In this document: positions 49,701-52,805 of the stretch, in pieces
How the letters are laid out: every line of letters begins with the position of its first letter
How positions within the stretch are numbered: the stretch's first letter is position 1
Source: Toxonevra muliebris
Lineage: Eukaryota; Arthropoda; Insecta; Diptera; Pallopteridae
Length of the DNA: 64,000 nt
Reading direction: 5' to 3'
Assembly: GCA_963691655.1 (NCBI GenBank)
Contig: OY829329.1
Coordinates: 21,280,708-21,344,707 of the forward strand
Position numbers and translations under genes: made by a program
Notes under the pieces: model-generated
Seen by the model: only the letters and a program-made list of their open reading frames with translations
Told to the model about the DNA's origin: nothing
Databases searched by the model: none

Positions 49701-51222
49701 AGAAAAATGAGTTGCTGGTAACTTCACCTTGCTATTATTATTATAAGAATGAGAAAGTTTACCTTCCCTCTAATCAACTTACCTTAAGAGGACGTCTCAT
49801 TATCACAGTATCATCAGCGTTTTCATTTTGAGCGATATTATTACGATTTCGTAGCATAACATTTTTACACTCATCACACAGATTATCATAGTCACCATAT
49901 TGGTTGTTATTATTATTATTATTTTCATTATTTTTATAGTTCTTATTGTTGTTTTTACCATGAAGATGATGATGAGGATGACCATGCCCATTCTCATTGC
50001 TTCTAGCAATAAACTGTGGAGTTTTTGGTTTGTGATCATCACTAAAACGATTTTGTGAATTACGTTCATTTTCACTTTGTGATGTTGAACTATCATCGAT
50101 AAAACGAAATTCACCACCAAGTGGATCTATAGCAACACCAGCAGTACGAGGACTGTATGAAGAGAAACTATCAGCATCACCACCACCTTCCTCAGGAGTA
50201 TTATCATCCAACACACAACCCAAACTACTTGAACGCATTGCACGTTTAGGTTTACAGTCTGCAGCACGTCGGGATACAATTTGTCCCTGCTCATTTAGCA
50301 GTAACTCGACAGGACGCTGAATAATAAGCGTGCGGGTGGTTGTAGTTTTTGTAGTGCGCGTAAGTTCGGAACGTTTATTGAGTATTACGGTACCAGGTTC
50401 ACTATCAACGCTTGGCAAGCGCATAATTTTCACATTACGACTGATATCTTTATCAACGGTGAATGCGGAACTCAACGTAGAAATGAGTGGAGGCGGCGGC
50501 GGCGGCGTTGAAGGCGAGTTCGGCGGCTCATATTCGTTATATATATTTGCTGCTGGTAAATTATAAGTGGCAACACTGGTAATCGGAATCGGAATTGCTG
50601 TTGCCGAACCGGCAGTCATTGTTGATGCACGTGAACGTGATGGTGATGGTGAATTTAATGATGATTTCTTTGCATTAGGTGAACGTGGTGGTGTATTGGA
50701 CGGTGATTGCGATGCGGAAGATGATGAGGTGGCAGCACCTGTTGCCAGATGACAGCAACAGCGTGTACATAATTGTGATACACGTTTTCCCGTTACAAGG
50801 CCACGACGATCATCATCACAATAATCATTTTCAATAATTCGCTGCTGTTGTTGTTGATGATGATGATGGGAGGAAGCACCTGTAGATGATTTTGCCGACG
50901 TTGTCAACGCTGCCGCTGTTGTATTGGAACGTATACGACTTTGTGGCCTTGCTGCTGCATAGTTTGGCAAATATGCCGCAGCCATTGGTAATTTTTTACC
51001 ATCACCAGCTGTTGTTGTTGCAGCAGCATCGGGCGGTACATAGAATGTACTATTCGTTGTAAGGTCAATGCAACTACGCTGGAATTGTTTGTCACCGGCG
51101 GCATGCAGTGAGGCGGCTGCAGATTTCTTGTTCTTTGGCTGCCGCCGCAATGACGAGAACCAGTTTGTGATACTTGGACGTTTTTGTTGTTGTGGCTGTG
51201 GCTGTTGCTGCAGGGAAGCCAT
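4581..51222 (-). CDS. step: steppke (cytohesin family Arf-GEF), nine coding exons
   Basis: Cytohesins load GTP onto Arf GTPases at the plasma membrane through a Sec7 domain and are recruited by a phosphoinositide-binding PH domain. Coding exons on the minus strand are 51222-49783, 34825-34693, 26548-26450, 26188-26089, 26019-25845, 6834-6629, 5100-4989, 4913-4812 and 4733-4581. Every junction is GT/AG with matching phase, and the sum is 2,520 nt (839 aa plus stop). Visible parts are a 480-residue low-complexity N-terminus, a coiled-coil stretch (about 481-500), Sec7 (about 520-700) with [11 protein letters not shown] and catalytic Glu602, and PH (about 708-825) with a diglycine GGR turn, the form that prefers PI(3,4,5)P3 in mammals, then a basic tail (RKKKALSKS). 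Sec7/PH identity is certain. Direct joining of the long first exon to exon 2 is inferred from strand, donor and phase. A shorter isoform with its own first exon, as in other flies, was not found here. Confidence 0.93.
4812..4913 (-). CDS. step: step exon 8: PH domain
   Basis: 102 nt, phase 0 at both ends. It encodes [20 protein letters not shown], then [12 protein letters not shown]. Donor AAG/gtatgc. Confidence 0.96.
4989..5100 (-). CDS. step: step exon 7: PH domain
   Basis: 112 nt. It encodes [20 protein letters not shown], then the invariant cytohesin stretch [15 protein letters not shown]. The basic residues around KSWKRR form the phosphoinositide pocket in this family. Donor TGC/gtaagt. 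Confidence 0.97.
5225..6490. repeat. A/T-rich tandem array, about 100-135-bp unit, in step intron 6
   Basis: About nine diverged copies of one unit: a box with TTAAAATTGCATGA, then CGTAGAAAAGCTAAA, an A-run, TTTCATCTATGGAC, a C-run, TTATCAAATTTTCAAAAGCG, then an AT block. It fills most of the 1.5-kb intron between exons 6 and 7. It is related to the array at 59.75-61.83 kb, but in opposite orientation. Confidence 0.85.
6629..6834 (-). CDS. step: step exon 6: end of Sec7 and start of PH
   Basis: 206 nt. It encodes [19 protein letters not shown], the linker with [19 protein letters not shown], and the first PH strand [10 protein letters not shown], whose Arg is split (AG/A) with exon 7. The diglycine turn (QGGR) is visible. 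Confidence 0.96.
7085..8470. repeat. 49-bp minisatellite, about 28 copies
   Basis: Period of 49 bp: TTTAACATTCACACAGTACA, GAGTTGTTTAACAGTT, then TATTTTTTT and CCA or ACAG. Variants (GAGTTG versus AAATCG or GAATCG; CCATT, CCAGT or ACAGT) alternate in blocks, which suggests expansion in multi-unit steps. It lies 250 bp inside the 19-kb step intron. Confidence 0.93.
8471..10368. repeat. A-rich degenerate short-period repeats and plain intron
   Basis: From about 8480 to 9010 and again at 9920-10060 the strand is purine-rich with irregular repetition of motifs such as AAGAAATC, GAGATTAAG and ATCAAG. The parts between are AT-rich with no gene seen. Confidence 0.6.
10370..10570. repeat. dispersed repeat, direct partner of 25330-25560
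   Basis: Shares about 190 bp with 25330-25560, including GTGTGAGTAAATT, TGCTCTCTCATATA, TTGAGAGTAACA, GCCGCACAGGAGTG (ACCGCACAGGAGTG in the partner) and TGAGCTAAGAT-like ends. The type of element is unknown. Confidence 0.65.
10571..11769. other. AT-rich intron, nothing recognised
   Basis: Long A and T runs only. The short ORFs here are low-complexity artefacts rich in Phe, Leu and Tyr. Confidence 0.5.
11770..11980. repeat. dispersed repeat, uninterrupted copy of the 27.1-27.4-kb sequence
   Basis: Contains GTAGGCCAAAGCCTTGCA, CAGAGCTCATTTCCATAGAA, GATCATTGTGTATG and GTGGCCACCGCTGCT, all present in reverse orientation at 27135-27365. This copy lacks the small element that interrupts the other one, so it acts as an empty-site reference (TAA at 11881-11883). 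Confidence 0.75.
12252..12255. repeat. target-site duplication ATAT, left of Ty3 element
   Basis: ATAT directly before the 5' LTR, matched by ATAT at 20629-20632 after the 3' LTR. Confidence 0.9.
12256..13077 (+). repeat. 5' LTR
   Basis: Begins TGTAAGGACCCG and ends GGTTCGTTACA, so it has the short TGTAA/TTACA inverted ends of retroviral LTRs. It contains a TATA box (12424-12430) and an AATAAA (12948-12953). The small ORF inside (12559-12837) recurs in the other LTR and is not evidence of a gene. Confidence 0.97.
12424..12430 (+). promoter_or_regulatory. LTR TATA box, candidate RNA start about 12460
   Basis: TATAAAA, followed about 35 bp downstream by a TCAGA initiator-like site near 12458-12462. 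A second TATATAAAG lies at about 12663. The first is better placed because it leaves a U3 of about 200 bp and puts the AATAAA in R. Confidence 0.55.
13080..13097 (+). promoter_or_regulatory. primer-binding site, tRNA-Lys(UUU)-type
   Basis: TGGCGCCCGAGCAGGGAC lies two bases after the LTR. It matches the complement of the 3' end of tRNA-Lys(UUU) at 17 of 18 positions (G for A at position 11). Confidence 0.85.
13085..13330 (+). repeat. leader tandem repeats containing AGTGACTC
   Basis: The untranslated leader between the primer site and gag is built of 30-50-bp units that each carry (A)GTGACTC followed by GTAAAATAAA or AAAACAAAG and (A)GAGA(C/T)AGT. The first unit begins in the primer site itself (GGGACTCGTAAAAT). 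Confidence 0.75.
13433..14701 (+). CDS. gag: Gag polyprotein of Ty3-type element
   Basis: 422 residues. This structural protein packages element RNA into virus-like particles. The central part (about 120-260) has the Ty3-type capsid pattern ([11 protein letters not shown], then [10 protein letters not shown]). The C-terminus has one canonical zinc knuckle, [14 protein letters not shown] (C-X2-C-X4-H-X4-C), and a second, [15 protein letters not shown], in which the histidine position is isoleucine. The ATG at 13433 is the first in frame after the leader. The stop at 14699-14701 overlaps pol, which is read one frame back. Confidence 0.93.
   Translation: MVRLSWVYTLRKDDLLVYAKEFNFDESGSVEELRKRFATFVQKQDGNPAIQERLQRLEAKHSKPIPLVQYTPATPIDNIHTELPTCVSAAEAPSTSSSAAIEQVRKWSINYDGGRDPIAFIERIEELSEVYSVSMDALPRTMPTLLRERALMWFRNNNRHWAEWSSFKHDFLSFFLPTRYFERLEDEIRQRQQKVREKFKDYVISIQNLMRHAGYSEQQKLERIFRNCASEYQLYIKRRDFGNLDELITMAEDFEAINEGQRRHNEPPRRNIETARHISEEPRHTETSTRFTYNSQRNYNQPPRQIHAIPRHEYNAIHAHIQPRSNEVERVVQATQASAPEVAPTYPRTLHINTSTACRRCGQDGHMARSCRNPKILFCWQCGKRDIRTIECCRQQTGNEPGLHPERGMMRSSMQPPRTQHH
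14605..17745 (+). CDS. pol: Pol polyprotein: protease, RT, RNase H, integrase
   Basis: Open for 1,046 codons. Translation probably enters by -1 frameshift at 14623-14629 rather than at its own start, because the first codon of the open stretch is GTG. Protease: [10 protein letters not shown] (Asp55). Reverse transcriptase: [22 protein letters not shown] and the YLDD catalytic motif at 356-359. RNase [12 protein letters not shown] (Asp505), then [11 protein letters not shown]. Integrase: HHCC zinc region (about 700-745), then Asp764, Asp824 and Glu859, leaving 34 residues between the last two instead of 35, and a GPY/F-type end ([13 protein letters not shown]). No stop or frameshift interrupts it. 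Confidence 0.96.
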   Translation: MLSSTNGKRARPTSRARNDEVINAATSHTTSLGQDNGHIFAIVTLGEENVRATIDTGATKSFISTALATRWRNKGQIKTKQTRVRLADGTTRGVNEVLTIKVKLGESHCTLSLLILPEVIDDLILGMDFLTKMNAKIQCGGYNLTLQQQNNTMPIINTCTVARESTEEEKIKQFLQEELQTFDTMEGPSNITTHRITMRDEEPVKQRYYPRNPAMQEIISREIDDLLQKGCIEPSSSPYSAPIVLVKKKTGAWRLCIDYRQLNAKSIPDAYPLPRIQHILERLRDATYISSLDLKNGYWQIPMEPNSKQYTAFTVPGRGLFQWRVMPFGLHSAPATFQRALDQVIGPTMEPHAFAYLDDIVVTGKTLEEHMTNLREVLRRLKTANLRINPDKCEFFKREIKYLGHVVSSEGIHTDPDKVAAIRELQAPTNVRELRRCLGIASWYRRFVPDFSKVVQPLSSLLKKGKHWKWTEDQQVAFNTLKQKLTEAPVLTCPDFTKKFILQTDASDYGLGAVLTQDVEGVEKVIAYASRHLNKAERNYSPTEKECLAIVWAIRKMRPYLEGYKFTVITDHLSLKWLNSIESPTGRIARWALELQQHSFDIQYRRGKLNVIADALSRQPLETLAKATTETHPECPWWKKRLSEIQNEPRKFPDYIIEEGELYRHIPSQTADEDNAPWKLCVPTPLRSRVMYENHNQPSAGHLGIRKTIARVANRYYWPGMFRDVSQYVRQCTTCQQYKTSQQKPVGAMLTQIADEPWAMVCADFVGPLPRSTHGNNMLLVFFDRFSKWTELIPLRRATCETLKKAFRERILARFGVPKVLITDNGVQFVGKEFQKYLKEIGVRQQFTAPYTPQENPTERMNRTVKTIIAQFAGKDQRKWDYLLPEINLAVNSSIQDTTGFSPAFLVQGREPRLPNTLFDENTLGTAQVHKTPKEKSEQMKEIFVIVRRNLERAAQNQARYYNLRRRTWKPTVGQLVWLKQHHLSKAADNFAAKLAPKYDGPHQIIDFISPVIVQIRKTGGGSTRTAHINELKEYNVENQAETAQP
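14623..14629 (+). promoter_or_regulatory. -1 frameshift slippery heptamer GGGAAAC
   Basis: In the gag frame the bases read G GGA AAC, a perfect X XXY YYZ site. Slipping back one base gives GGG AAA and continues in the pol frame. The site lies in the gag/pol overlap before the gag stop. Downstream, GCGAGG (14650-14655) can pair with CCTCGC (14681-14686), enclosing a small GATG/CATC hairpin. The 20-nt spacing is longer than usual, so that structure is tentative. Confidence 0.78.
17746..18811 (+). other. A-rich internal spacer of the Ty3 element
   Basis: About 1.07 kb between pol and the third ORF with no credible reading frame. It is rich in ATCATCAA-type motifs (17752-17950), then A-runs and AT microsatellite (18645-18658). 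It could hold a splice acceptor for a subgenomic RNA; none stands out. Confidence 0.7.
18812..19798 (+). CDS. third ORF of Ty3 element, unknown function
   Basis: 328 residues from an ATG to a stop 8 nt before the 3' LTR. It occupies the place of env in retrovirus-like elements, but I see no signal peptide, transmembrane segment or furin site. Residues 1-35 are basic ([16 protein letters not shown]), 60-115 are very acidic (runs of Glu, Asp and Ser), 165-235 are rich in Asn and Ser, and the last 90 residues are less biased and may fold (acidic [15 protein letters not shown], then [20 protein letters not shown]). The intact frame in an otherwise intact element argues that it is used. A nucleic-acid- or chromatin-binding accessory protein is possible but unproven. 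Confidence 0.75.
   Translation: MDSHRHTKRTHTEEAKGVDPPAKIPRVIFRRREDDDNYSVITINSTTSTNNSYVATEIYDPYRDRSSEENTEEEEEYSQENEEEDSEEDAVIPAEPSPSSDENESEEDDSEVKNRKGFMTVTSHTQKEEGVGCTIITTTVTYRCTVYNNSGQPTPTGKPMIKYDRNSEENHNNNINNNNSEENQTNEERHNSTYNSSTDNNNNNSNKEEFKNNSNYSSNIHKENNNSDSNSENDLHQDLLPDYLEDDVLIVEELDDILGLIEHEDHVSIPITNRTGEDLPKQLEEEIREVVEIPRLKRYSFKRDINGKAYRVRITATGHITVTSCPGK
19795..19806 (+). promoter_or_regulatory. polypurine tract for plus-strand priming
   Basis: AAGTAAGGGGGG abuts the TGTAAG start of the 3' LTR. Its position and G-run are as expected for a polypurine tract, with one T inside the stretch. Confidence 0.8.
19807..20628 (+). repeat. 3' LTR
   Basis: 822 bp, apparently identical to the 5' LTR, which indicates a recent insertion. 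It is followed by the ATAT duplication at 20629-20632. The poly(A) signal AATAAA lies at 20499-20504. Confidence 0.97.
21048..21208. mobile_element. small TIR element (MITE) with TTA target duplication
   Basis: 161 bp. The left end TGACTGGTTTTCACTATGTC and the right end ...GACATAGTGAAAAAAACCAGGCA are inverted repeats of about 26 bp, flanked by TTA at 21045-21047 and 21209-21211. A 3-bp TTA (TWA) duplication suggests the PIF/Harbinger superfamily. The centre has FAATTTGCC-like inverted stems (AATTTGCCAACATG / TGGCAAATTT). Confidence 0.7.
21212..24290. other. AT-rich intron sequence without recognised gene
   Basis: Holds microsatellite-like patches and fragments of repeats seen elsewhere: 21970-22080 resembles 900-985 (ACAGATAAA..GATGCT(C/T)(C/T)AATTTAA), and 23725-23775 resembles the CACTATGTC element. 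A 69-codon minus ORF at 22570-22779 matches nothing I know. Confidence 0.5.
24291..24329 (+). other. strong G-quadruplex motif
   Basis: Five closely spaced G-runs of 4-6 bases with loops of 2-6 bases in otherwise AT-rich DNA. The G-rich strand is the template strand of step. Confidence 0.8.
25330..25560. repeat. dispersed repeat, direct partner of 10370-10570
   Basis: Same order of motifs as the partner (GTGAGTAAATTGAGC, TGCTCTCTCATATAAA, GGTTGAGAGTAACA, CCGCACAGGAGTG). It ends just before the piggyBac-like MITE. Confidence 0.65.
25579..25783. mobile_element. piggyBac-like MITE flanked by TTAA
   Basis: 205 bp with ends CCCAGATATGCCTAATG / CATTGGGCATATCTGGG-type inverted repeats, flanked by TTAA at 25575-25578 and 25784-25787. 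The interior has a duplicated AAAAAGTTTTTATTT(C/T).ATTGA segment, making it longer than the 131-bp copy. It lies 60 bp from exon 5 of step. Confidence 0.78.
25845..26019 (-). CDS. step: step exon 5: Sec7 catalytic core
   Basis: 175 nt. It carries [20 protein letters not shown] with the catalytic glutamate finger (Glu602 of the predicted protein) and the second Sec7 signature [14 protein letters not shown]. Donor TCG/gtaagt. The next intron is 19 kb and holds the Ty3-type insertion. Confidence 0.97.
26089..26188 (-). CDS. step: step exon 4: Sec7
   Basis: 100 nt encoding [18 protein letters not shown], then [14 protein letters not shown]. The Arg codon is split with the next exon (AG/A). Acceptor ttttgcag, donor gtaaat. 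Confidence 0.96.
26450..26548 (-). CDS. step: step exon 3: Sec7 N-terminal helices
   Basis: 99 nt, split Gly codons at both ends. It encodes [11 protein letters not shown], then [15 protein letters not shown], the conserved first part of Sec7. Acceptor ctctgcag, donor gtatgt. Confidence 0.96.
26549..26985. other. step intron 2, exon-proximal part
   Basis: AT-rich; nothing recognised apart from the acceptor side of exon 3. Confidence 0.5.
26990..27515 (-). repeat. left arm of a large imperfect inverted repeat in step intron 2
   Basis: Reverse-complement matches run in order to 30030-30345: GTGTCTGCAGGCACTCAC, AGTTTCACTTCT/AGAAGTGAAACT, GCACAAACACGACGTAGT, TCGGCTCTC/TCGACTCTC and the TTGATTGTATGTAG-type end. 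Relative to the right arm this arm has about 230 extra bp (27135-27370), made of the 11.8-kb-type repeat plus a MITE. Confidence 0.75.
27229..27324. mobile_element. small TIR element (MITE), second copy with TTA duplication
   Basis: 96 bp from AACTTGGTTTTTTGCC to GACATAGTGAAAACCAGGCA, flanked by TTA at 27226-27228 and 27325-27327. The paralogous sequence at 11770-11980 carries a single TTA at this place, so it shows the empty site. Confidence 0.75.
27516..30025. other. step intron 2 middle: low-complexity T-rich DNA
   Basis: Contains a duplicated CTTCGTGTTGTT(A/G)CT segment (28005-28165), GTT/ATT trinucleotide runs (28400-28440) and long T and CT-rich stretches (28790-29350). The overlapping ORFs at 28967-29854 are Phe/Leu/Ser-rich readings of T-rich DNA, not convincing genes. 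Confidence 0.5.
30030..30345 (+). repeat. right arm of the large inverted repeat
   Basis: Matches 26990-27515 in reverse complement. Its second half is repeated in direct orientation at 30480-30655. Confidence 0.75.
30480..30655 (+). repeat. direct partial copy of 30165-30345
   Basis: Shares GATACTCT, GCACAAACA, GTAGTACACGTATATAA, AAGATAAAACTGCG and GAAGTCGACTCTCTGCTTG in the same order. Confidence 0.8.
30656..33050. other. AT-rich intron with microsatellites
   Basis: CT run at 30866-30880, GA run at 31577-31600, AT run at 31728-31748. The 85-codon plus ORF at 31985-32242 and the sequence at 32640-33050 match nothing I can name. Confidence 0.45.
33488..34150. repeat. GTAGAAAATA-type short-period repeat array
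   Basis: Irregular repetition of (A)GTAG(T/A)A(G)AAAATA over 660 bp. Antisense reading gives the Phe/Tyr/Leu-rich ORF seen there, so that part of the ORF is an artefact. Confidence 0.85.
34435..34650. repeat. about 200-bp dispersed repeat, copy 1
   Basis: Starts GAGTCCCTTCTGCACTCGTC and ends GGTGGATCTTGTG. A second copy in the same orientation lies at 36479-36685 across exon 2. Confidence 0.85.
34693..34825 (-). CDS. step: step exon 2: coiled coil and start of Sec7
   Basis: 133 nt, acceptor ttttcag/CAA, donor AAAG/gtaagc. It encodes [17 protein letters not shown], the end of the cytohesin N-terminal coiled coil, then [13 protein letters not shown], the linker that opens the Sec7 domain. Confidence 0.95.
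34826..36478. other. 5' part of step intron 1: no gene seen
   Basis: Short GTACTGAAATACT(C)A repeats at 34865-34950, then AT-rich DNA. Confidence 0.5.
36479..36685. repeat. about 200-bp dispersed repeat, copy 2
   Basis: Direct copy of 34435-34650 (shared CTTATTTTTTCAATTCTAC, ATTATTTGGGCTTTT, GATGGTGGATCTTGTG). It runs straight into the 10-bp array. Confidence 0.85.
36686..37285. repeat. 10-bp tandem array (AAGTGACTTC / AAGTGACTCC)
   Basis: About 60 units of 10 bp, mostly AAGTGACTTC alternating with AAGTGACTCC. Blocks with AATTGACT.. and TTTAAATCCTCAATTG recur about every 130-240 bp, showing a higher-order structure. Confidence 0.9.
37286..38880. other. AT-rich intron, nothing recognised
   Basis: Long A and T runs; the short ORFs here have no identity I can give. 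Confidence 0.45.
38884..39628. mobile_element. foldback-type element with 27-bp minisatellite
   Basis: Imperfect inverted ends: GGCTAAGAGGGAAAGT...AAAGTGAGATAATTTAA at 38888-38942 against the complement of AAAATTATTCCACTTTTTTC...CCTTTCAGCCTCTC at 39568-39626. The interior is about 19 copies of a 27-bp unit (TTGCTCTGAACATATTTC, GTTTCACTT). Because 27 is a multiple of three, one frame stays open for 194 codons (SEHISFHFC repeats). I regard that as a by-product. Confidence 0.65.
40090..40815. mobile_element. long palindromic element, about 300-bp arms
   Basis: Left arm 40090-40380 and right arm 40515-40815 are inverted copies: GGGAATTGTAATTGGTAATT, CCAATTCCTCAGTAATGG, TATGTAATTCCTCAA, AAAAAGTACTT and TGTAATCA all recur in complement. 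The outer part of the right arm adds a duplicated ATTCCATTACTGAGAAATTG unit. It has no coding capacity. Confidence 0.75.
40870..41245. repeat. about 245-bp dispersed repeat with GGTCACCGGTGACC palindrome
   Basis: One and a half units, each ending (C/A)GAAAGGGTTAA, with a 16-bp perfect palindrome at 41094-41109. Other copies lie at 46570-46860 and 61960-62965. Confidence 0.8.
41246..43220. other. AT-rich intron, nothing recognised
   Basis: No repeat family or gene could be supported, apart from short GA runs near 42640-42665. Confidence 0.45.
43224..43462. mobile_element. small foldback element related to 38884-39628
   Basis: Left arm 43224-43310 and right arm 43346-43462 are inverted copies (ATATTTGAGTGCAAAAACGA, AACAAAAAT, ACGAAGTAAAAAA). 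The right arm has a duplicated 33-bp unit (GTTTTTGCACTCAAATATTTTC). Its outer edge TTTCCTTTCAGCCT is shared with the right edge of the 39-kb element, indicating one family. Confidence 0.7.
43680..44695. repeat. 120-125-bp satellite, eight units
   Basis: Units start near 43741, 43866, 43986, 44104, 44229, 44354, 44485 and 44595, each with AAAATGGCGGATCCAATATG, GCGGACGAA, then GGATTTTCATACAAATTAGT and AGATTTTAGGGGTCACTG. The last unit is cut at about 44695, where the maT-like transposon begins. Confidence 0.9.
44653..45686 (-). pseudogene. maT-like (DD37D) Tc1/mariner-superfamily transposase, frameshifted
   Basis: A cut-and-paste transposase starting at the ATG at 45686. N-terminal helix-turn-helix region: [20 protein letters not shown] and a second [20 protein letters not shown]. 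The frame breaks once between about 45290 and 45310, after RCKALL, and continues as [17 protein letters not shown]. The catalytic triad is visible: [14 protein letters not shown] and NPMDYSIW, with 37 residues between the last two acids (DD37D). The last roughly 17 codons of the downstream frame lie in satellite DNA rather than the transposon, so the natural C-terminus is missing. Confidence 0.88.
44696..45841 (-). mobile_element. maT-like transposon, 3' truncated
   Basis: The 5' end on the minus strand is CAGGGTGACAATTG at 45841, next to a TA dinucleotide (45842-45843), as expected for this superfamily. No matching terminal repeat is found at the other end, where it abuts the satellite near 44695. 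Confidence 0.75.
45844..47275. other. intron sequence; one dispersed repeat, no gene seen
   Basis: 46570-46860 carries the 245-bp family (TTTCTTTACGGTTCAGAAAG, GGTTAA). The short plus ORFs at 45916-46331 are unassigned. Confidence 0.45.
47276..47357 (+). tRNA. tRNA-Ser-TGA: tRNA-Ser (UGA anticodon)
   Basis: 82 nt. Acceptor stem GCTGCGG/CCGCAGC with discriminator G; D-arm TCCGAGTGGTTAAGGA; anticodon stem ATGGA/TCCAT with loop CTTGAAA (anticodon TGA); long class-II variable arm TGGGTTTTACCC; T-arm ACAGG/CCTGT with TTCGAAT. Box A TGTCCGAGTGG (47283-47293) and box B GGTTCGAATCC (47336-47346) are intact. No intron and no encoded CCA. It lies antisense inside the first step intron. Confidence 0.97.
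47361..47367 (+). terminator. RNA polymerase III T-run terminator
   Basis: A run of T residues begins within four bases of the tRNA 3' end. Confidence 0.85.
48353..48460. mobile_element. hairpin MITE (CACTCTCTT family), copy 1
   Basis: Arms 48353-48401 and 48402-48460 are inverted: ACTCTCTT..CGCTTTTTTTACATGAAGTTTT and its complement, with centre TCTTTTCAATTGAGAGC. There is almost no loop, so it folds into one long hairpin. Confidence 0.7.
49278..49495. mobile_element. hairpin MITE family, tandem copies 2 and 3
   Basis: 49278-49380 is a full hairpin (CGCACTCTCTTGTCG ... GAATGCGGCACTCG), followed by two shortened copies at 49381-49455 and 49455-49495 sharing TATATGAAGTTTTTCGCTCT. A related partial copy lies at 36388-36480. 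Confidence 0.7.
49783..51222 (-). CDS. step: step exon 1: long low-complexity N-terminal coding exon
   Basis: 480 codons open from an ATG in good fly context (AACATGG) to a consensus donor (CTTAAG/gtaagt) in phase 0, which fits the phase-0 acceptor at 34825. The upstream in-frame GTG at 51231 is not a likely start. The protein is rich in Gln, Ser, Ala and Pro, with His/Gln, proline and long Asn runs, and has no recognised domain. It carries two Cys clusters: CTRCCCH near residue 155 and CDECK near residue 453. The beginning ([17 protein letters not shown]) is basic. It is most likely a disordered regulatory extension of the long cytohesin isoform. A separate gene ending in this donor cannot be excluded. 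Confidence 0.78.
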
Positions 51223-51785
51223 GTTCAACACTTTAGTAGTCTTCGTTGTACAACAGTTGAGTTCAGGTTCACTTGTTGCTGGTTGTTGAGTTTTTTTTGT
51301 TCACTTCTTGTTAATTTGTTTTGTTACACTTGTTATTTTTTTTTCTTCTTTCTTTCTTTCACTTCAATTGTTCACTTCCTGTGGAATCTTGTTTGTTTTT
51401 TATGGGTTTTTTCTGTTGTAAATTCACCTTTTTTTTTGCTTTTGATTATTACGTACTTGTTCATGGGAAACTTGTTTTTATATTGTATACATTTTTATAG
51501 TTTAAGATTCAATCATAATCACATTTGGCTTCTTTCTAAGAATAAATTATTGGGTAAATGAGTATCGTTTATGGAATTATCCATTTACTTAAGATTAGCT
51601 AGCAAAGTTTGGTTTTATTTATGCCACAAATCGTTTTGGTAAGTTTTTTATTTAATATAGGAGCAAAAACATTGACGCTTAGAAACGCCTTAACCGGAAC
51701 GACAAAACCGTAACGATTAATAAAATATTTAAACAAAACACTAATGGCATTACAAGACAGAAAAAGCAACATAAGAAATATTCTA
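51223..51785. other. sequence upstream of the step start codon
   Basis: Should contain the 5' UTR and possibly the promoter of the long step transcript (minus strand). No TATA box or clear initiator could be chosen. Confidence 0.4.
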
Positions 51786-51794
51786 GCAAAAGAA

Positions 51795-52796
51795 GGTGAG
51801 GTGGGATGACATAATGCCATTAATGACATTATGTCCATTTCAAAGCGACATAATGTCAAATGACATTATGCATCTTGAGAGTAGAAATAAAGACAACTGA
51901 CATTATGGCCGCTTAAAAATTGGCGTTATGTCCATCTTTTTATTTTTGTTGACGTTATGTCATTTACTTGGTATAGCAATCGTTACAAAGTTAAAATGGT
52001 TGGCAATTTATATTATCCAGAGCCAAATTATCATCAAATGTGTTATCTTGAGTAGATGTGGCGCGTGAGTACTTTTTGACTCACGCTCACGCATGCTCAC
52101 GGCTTTGCAAATACCACTCACTCATGTTCAAGCACGTTAAAATTAAAAAAAAAATTCACGCACGTTGAAATTAAAAAAAAAATCACGCACGCAGTCTTTT
52201 TTTTTGTTATATTTTTATTTATTTAAATAAAAAATAAAGTCTTATATAAATAATATGCATATACTATATGTTACATAGTGATGCCAGATTTCGAATTTTC
52301 AAGATGCTTAGATAAAGAAAAACACAGGGTTGATTTTTTAACCACCAGAATTAAGCATTTAAGAAATTGTTAATTATGACGACATCATGGTCAATAGTAA
52401 CTTATACTCACGCATTATCACGTCGAAATTATGTCACGCTCACGCATGTTCACGTAGGAATTATAGAAATTAAATCACGGTCACGCATGCTCACGTGGAA
52501 ATTATGTCACATGCGTGCGTGCGCACGCGTGTCACGTAAAATTCATGTCACGCGCTCATCTCTATTTGAGAGTAATCAATTTTGACATTATGTCCATTTC
52601 AGAAAATTAGAGTTGACATTATGACCAATTTAGAAAAACGAAACTGATAAAACGACAATTTATTTCACATTACGTCCATTTCAGATTTGACTTTATTTCC
52701 ATTTTCAAAAGACATAATGCCTATTGACATTATGTCACTTTGAAATAGACATAATACCATTTGGCATTATGTCCGTTGACATTATGCCACCCCACC
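51795..52796. mobile_element. 1-kb TIR element with perfect 9-bp target duplication
   Basis: Flanked by GCAAAAGAA at 51786-51794 and 52797-52805. Ends GGTGAGGTGGGATGACATAATG and CATTATGCCACCCCACC are inverted repeats, continued inward by several TGACATTATGTC(C) subrepeats in both arms, about 150-200 bp each. Long inverted ends with a 9-bp duplication suggest a Mutator-like (MULE) nonautonomous element. A second repeat-rich element appears to sit inside it. Confidence 0.8.
52056..52569. mobile_element. hAT-like nonautonomous element nested in the 1-kb element
   Basis: Ends TAGATGTGGCGCGTGA and TCACGCGCTCATCTCTA are imperfect inverted repeats, and the interior has many TCACG(C/T)TCACGCATG(C/T)TCACG subterminal motifs, as in some hAT elements. 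The flanks CTTGAG/TTTGAG are only an imperfect duplication, so boundaries and class are uncertain. Confidence 0.5.
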
Positions 52797-52805
52797 GCAA
52801 AAGAA

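Larger units (their letters stand above)
47368..49782. other. 5' end of step intron 1: no further gene seen
   Basis: Apart from the hairpin elements, only AT-rich DNA with CT-rich patches. No alternative first exon for a short step isoform was recognised. Confidence 0.45.

Noticed and set aside
34826..49782. Alternative first exon for a short step isoform
   Set aside because: I searched by eye for the expected RRKQELLLEIQ-type coding sequence ending in a phase-0 donor and found none. It may lie outside the window or have been missed.
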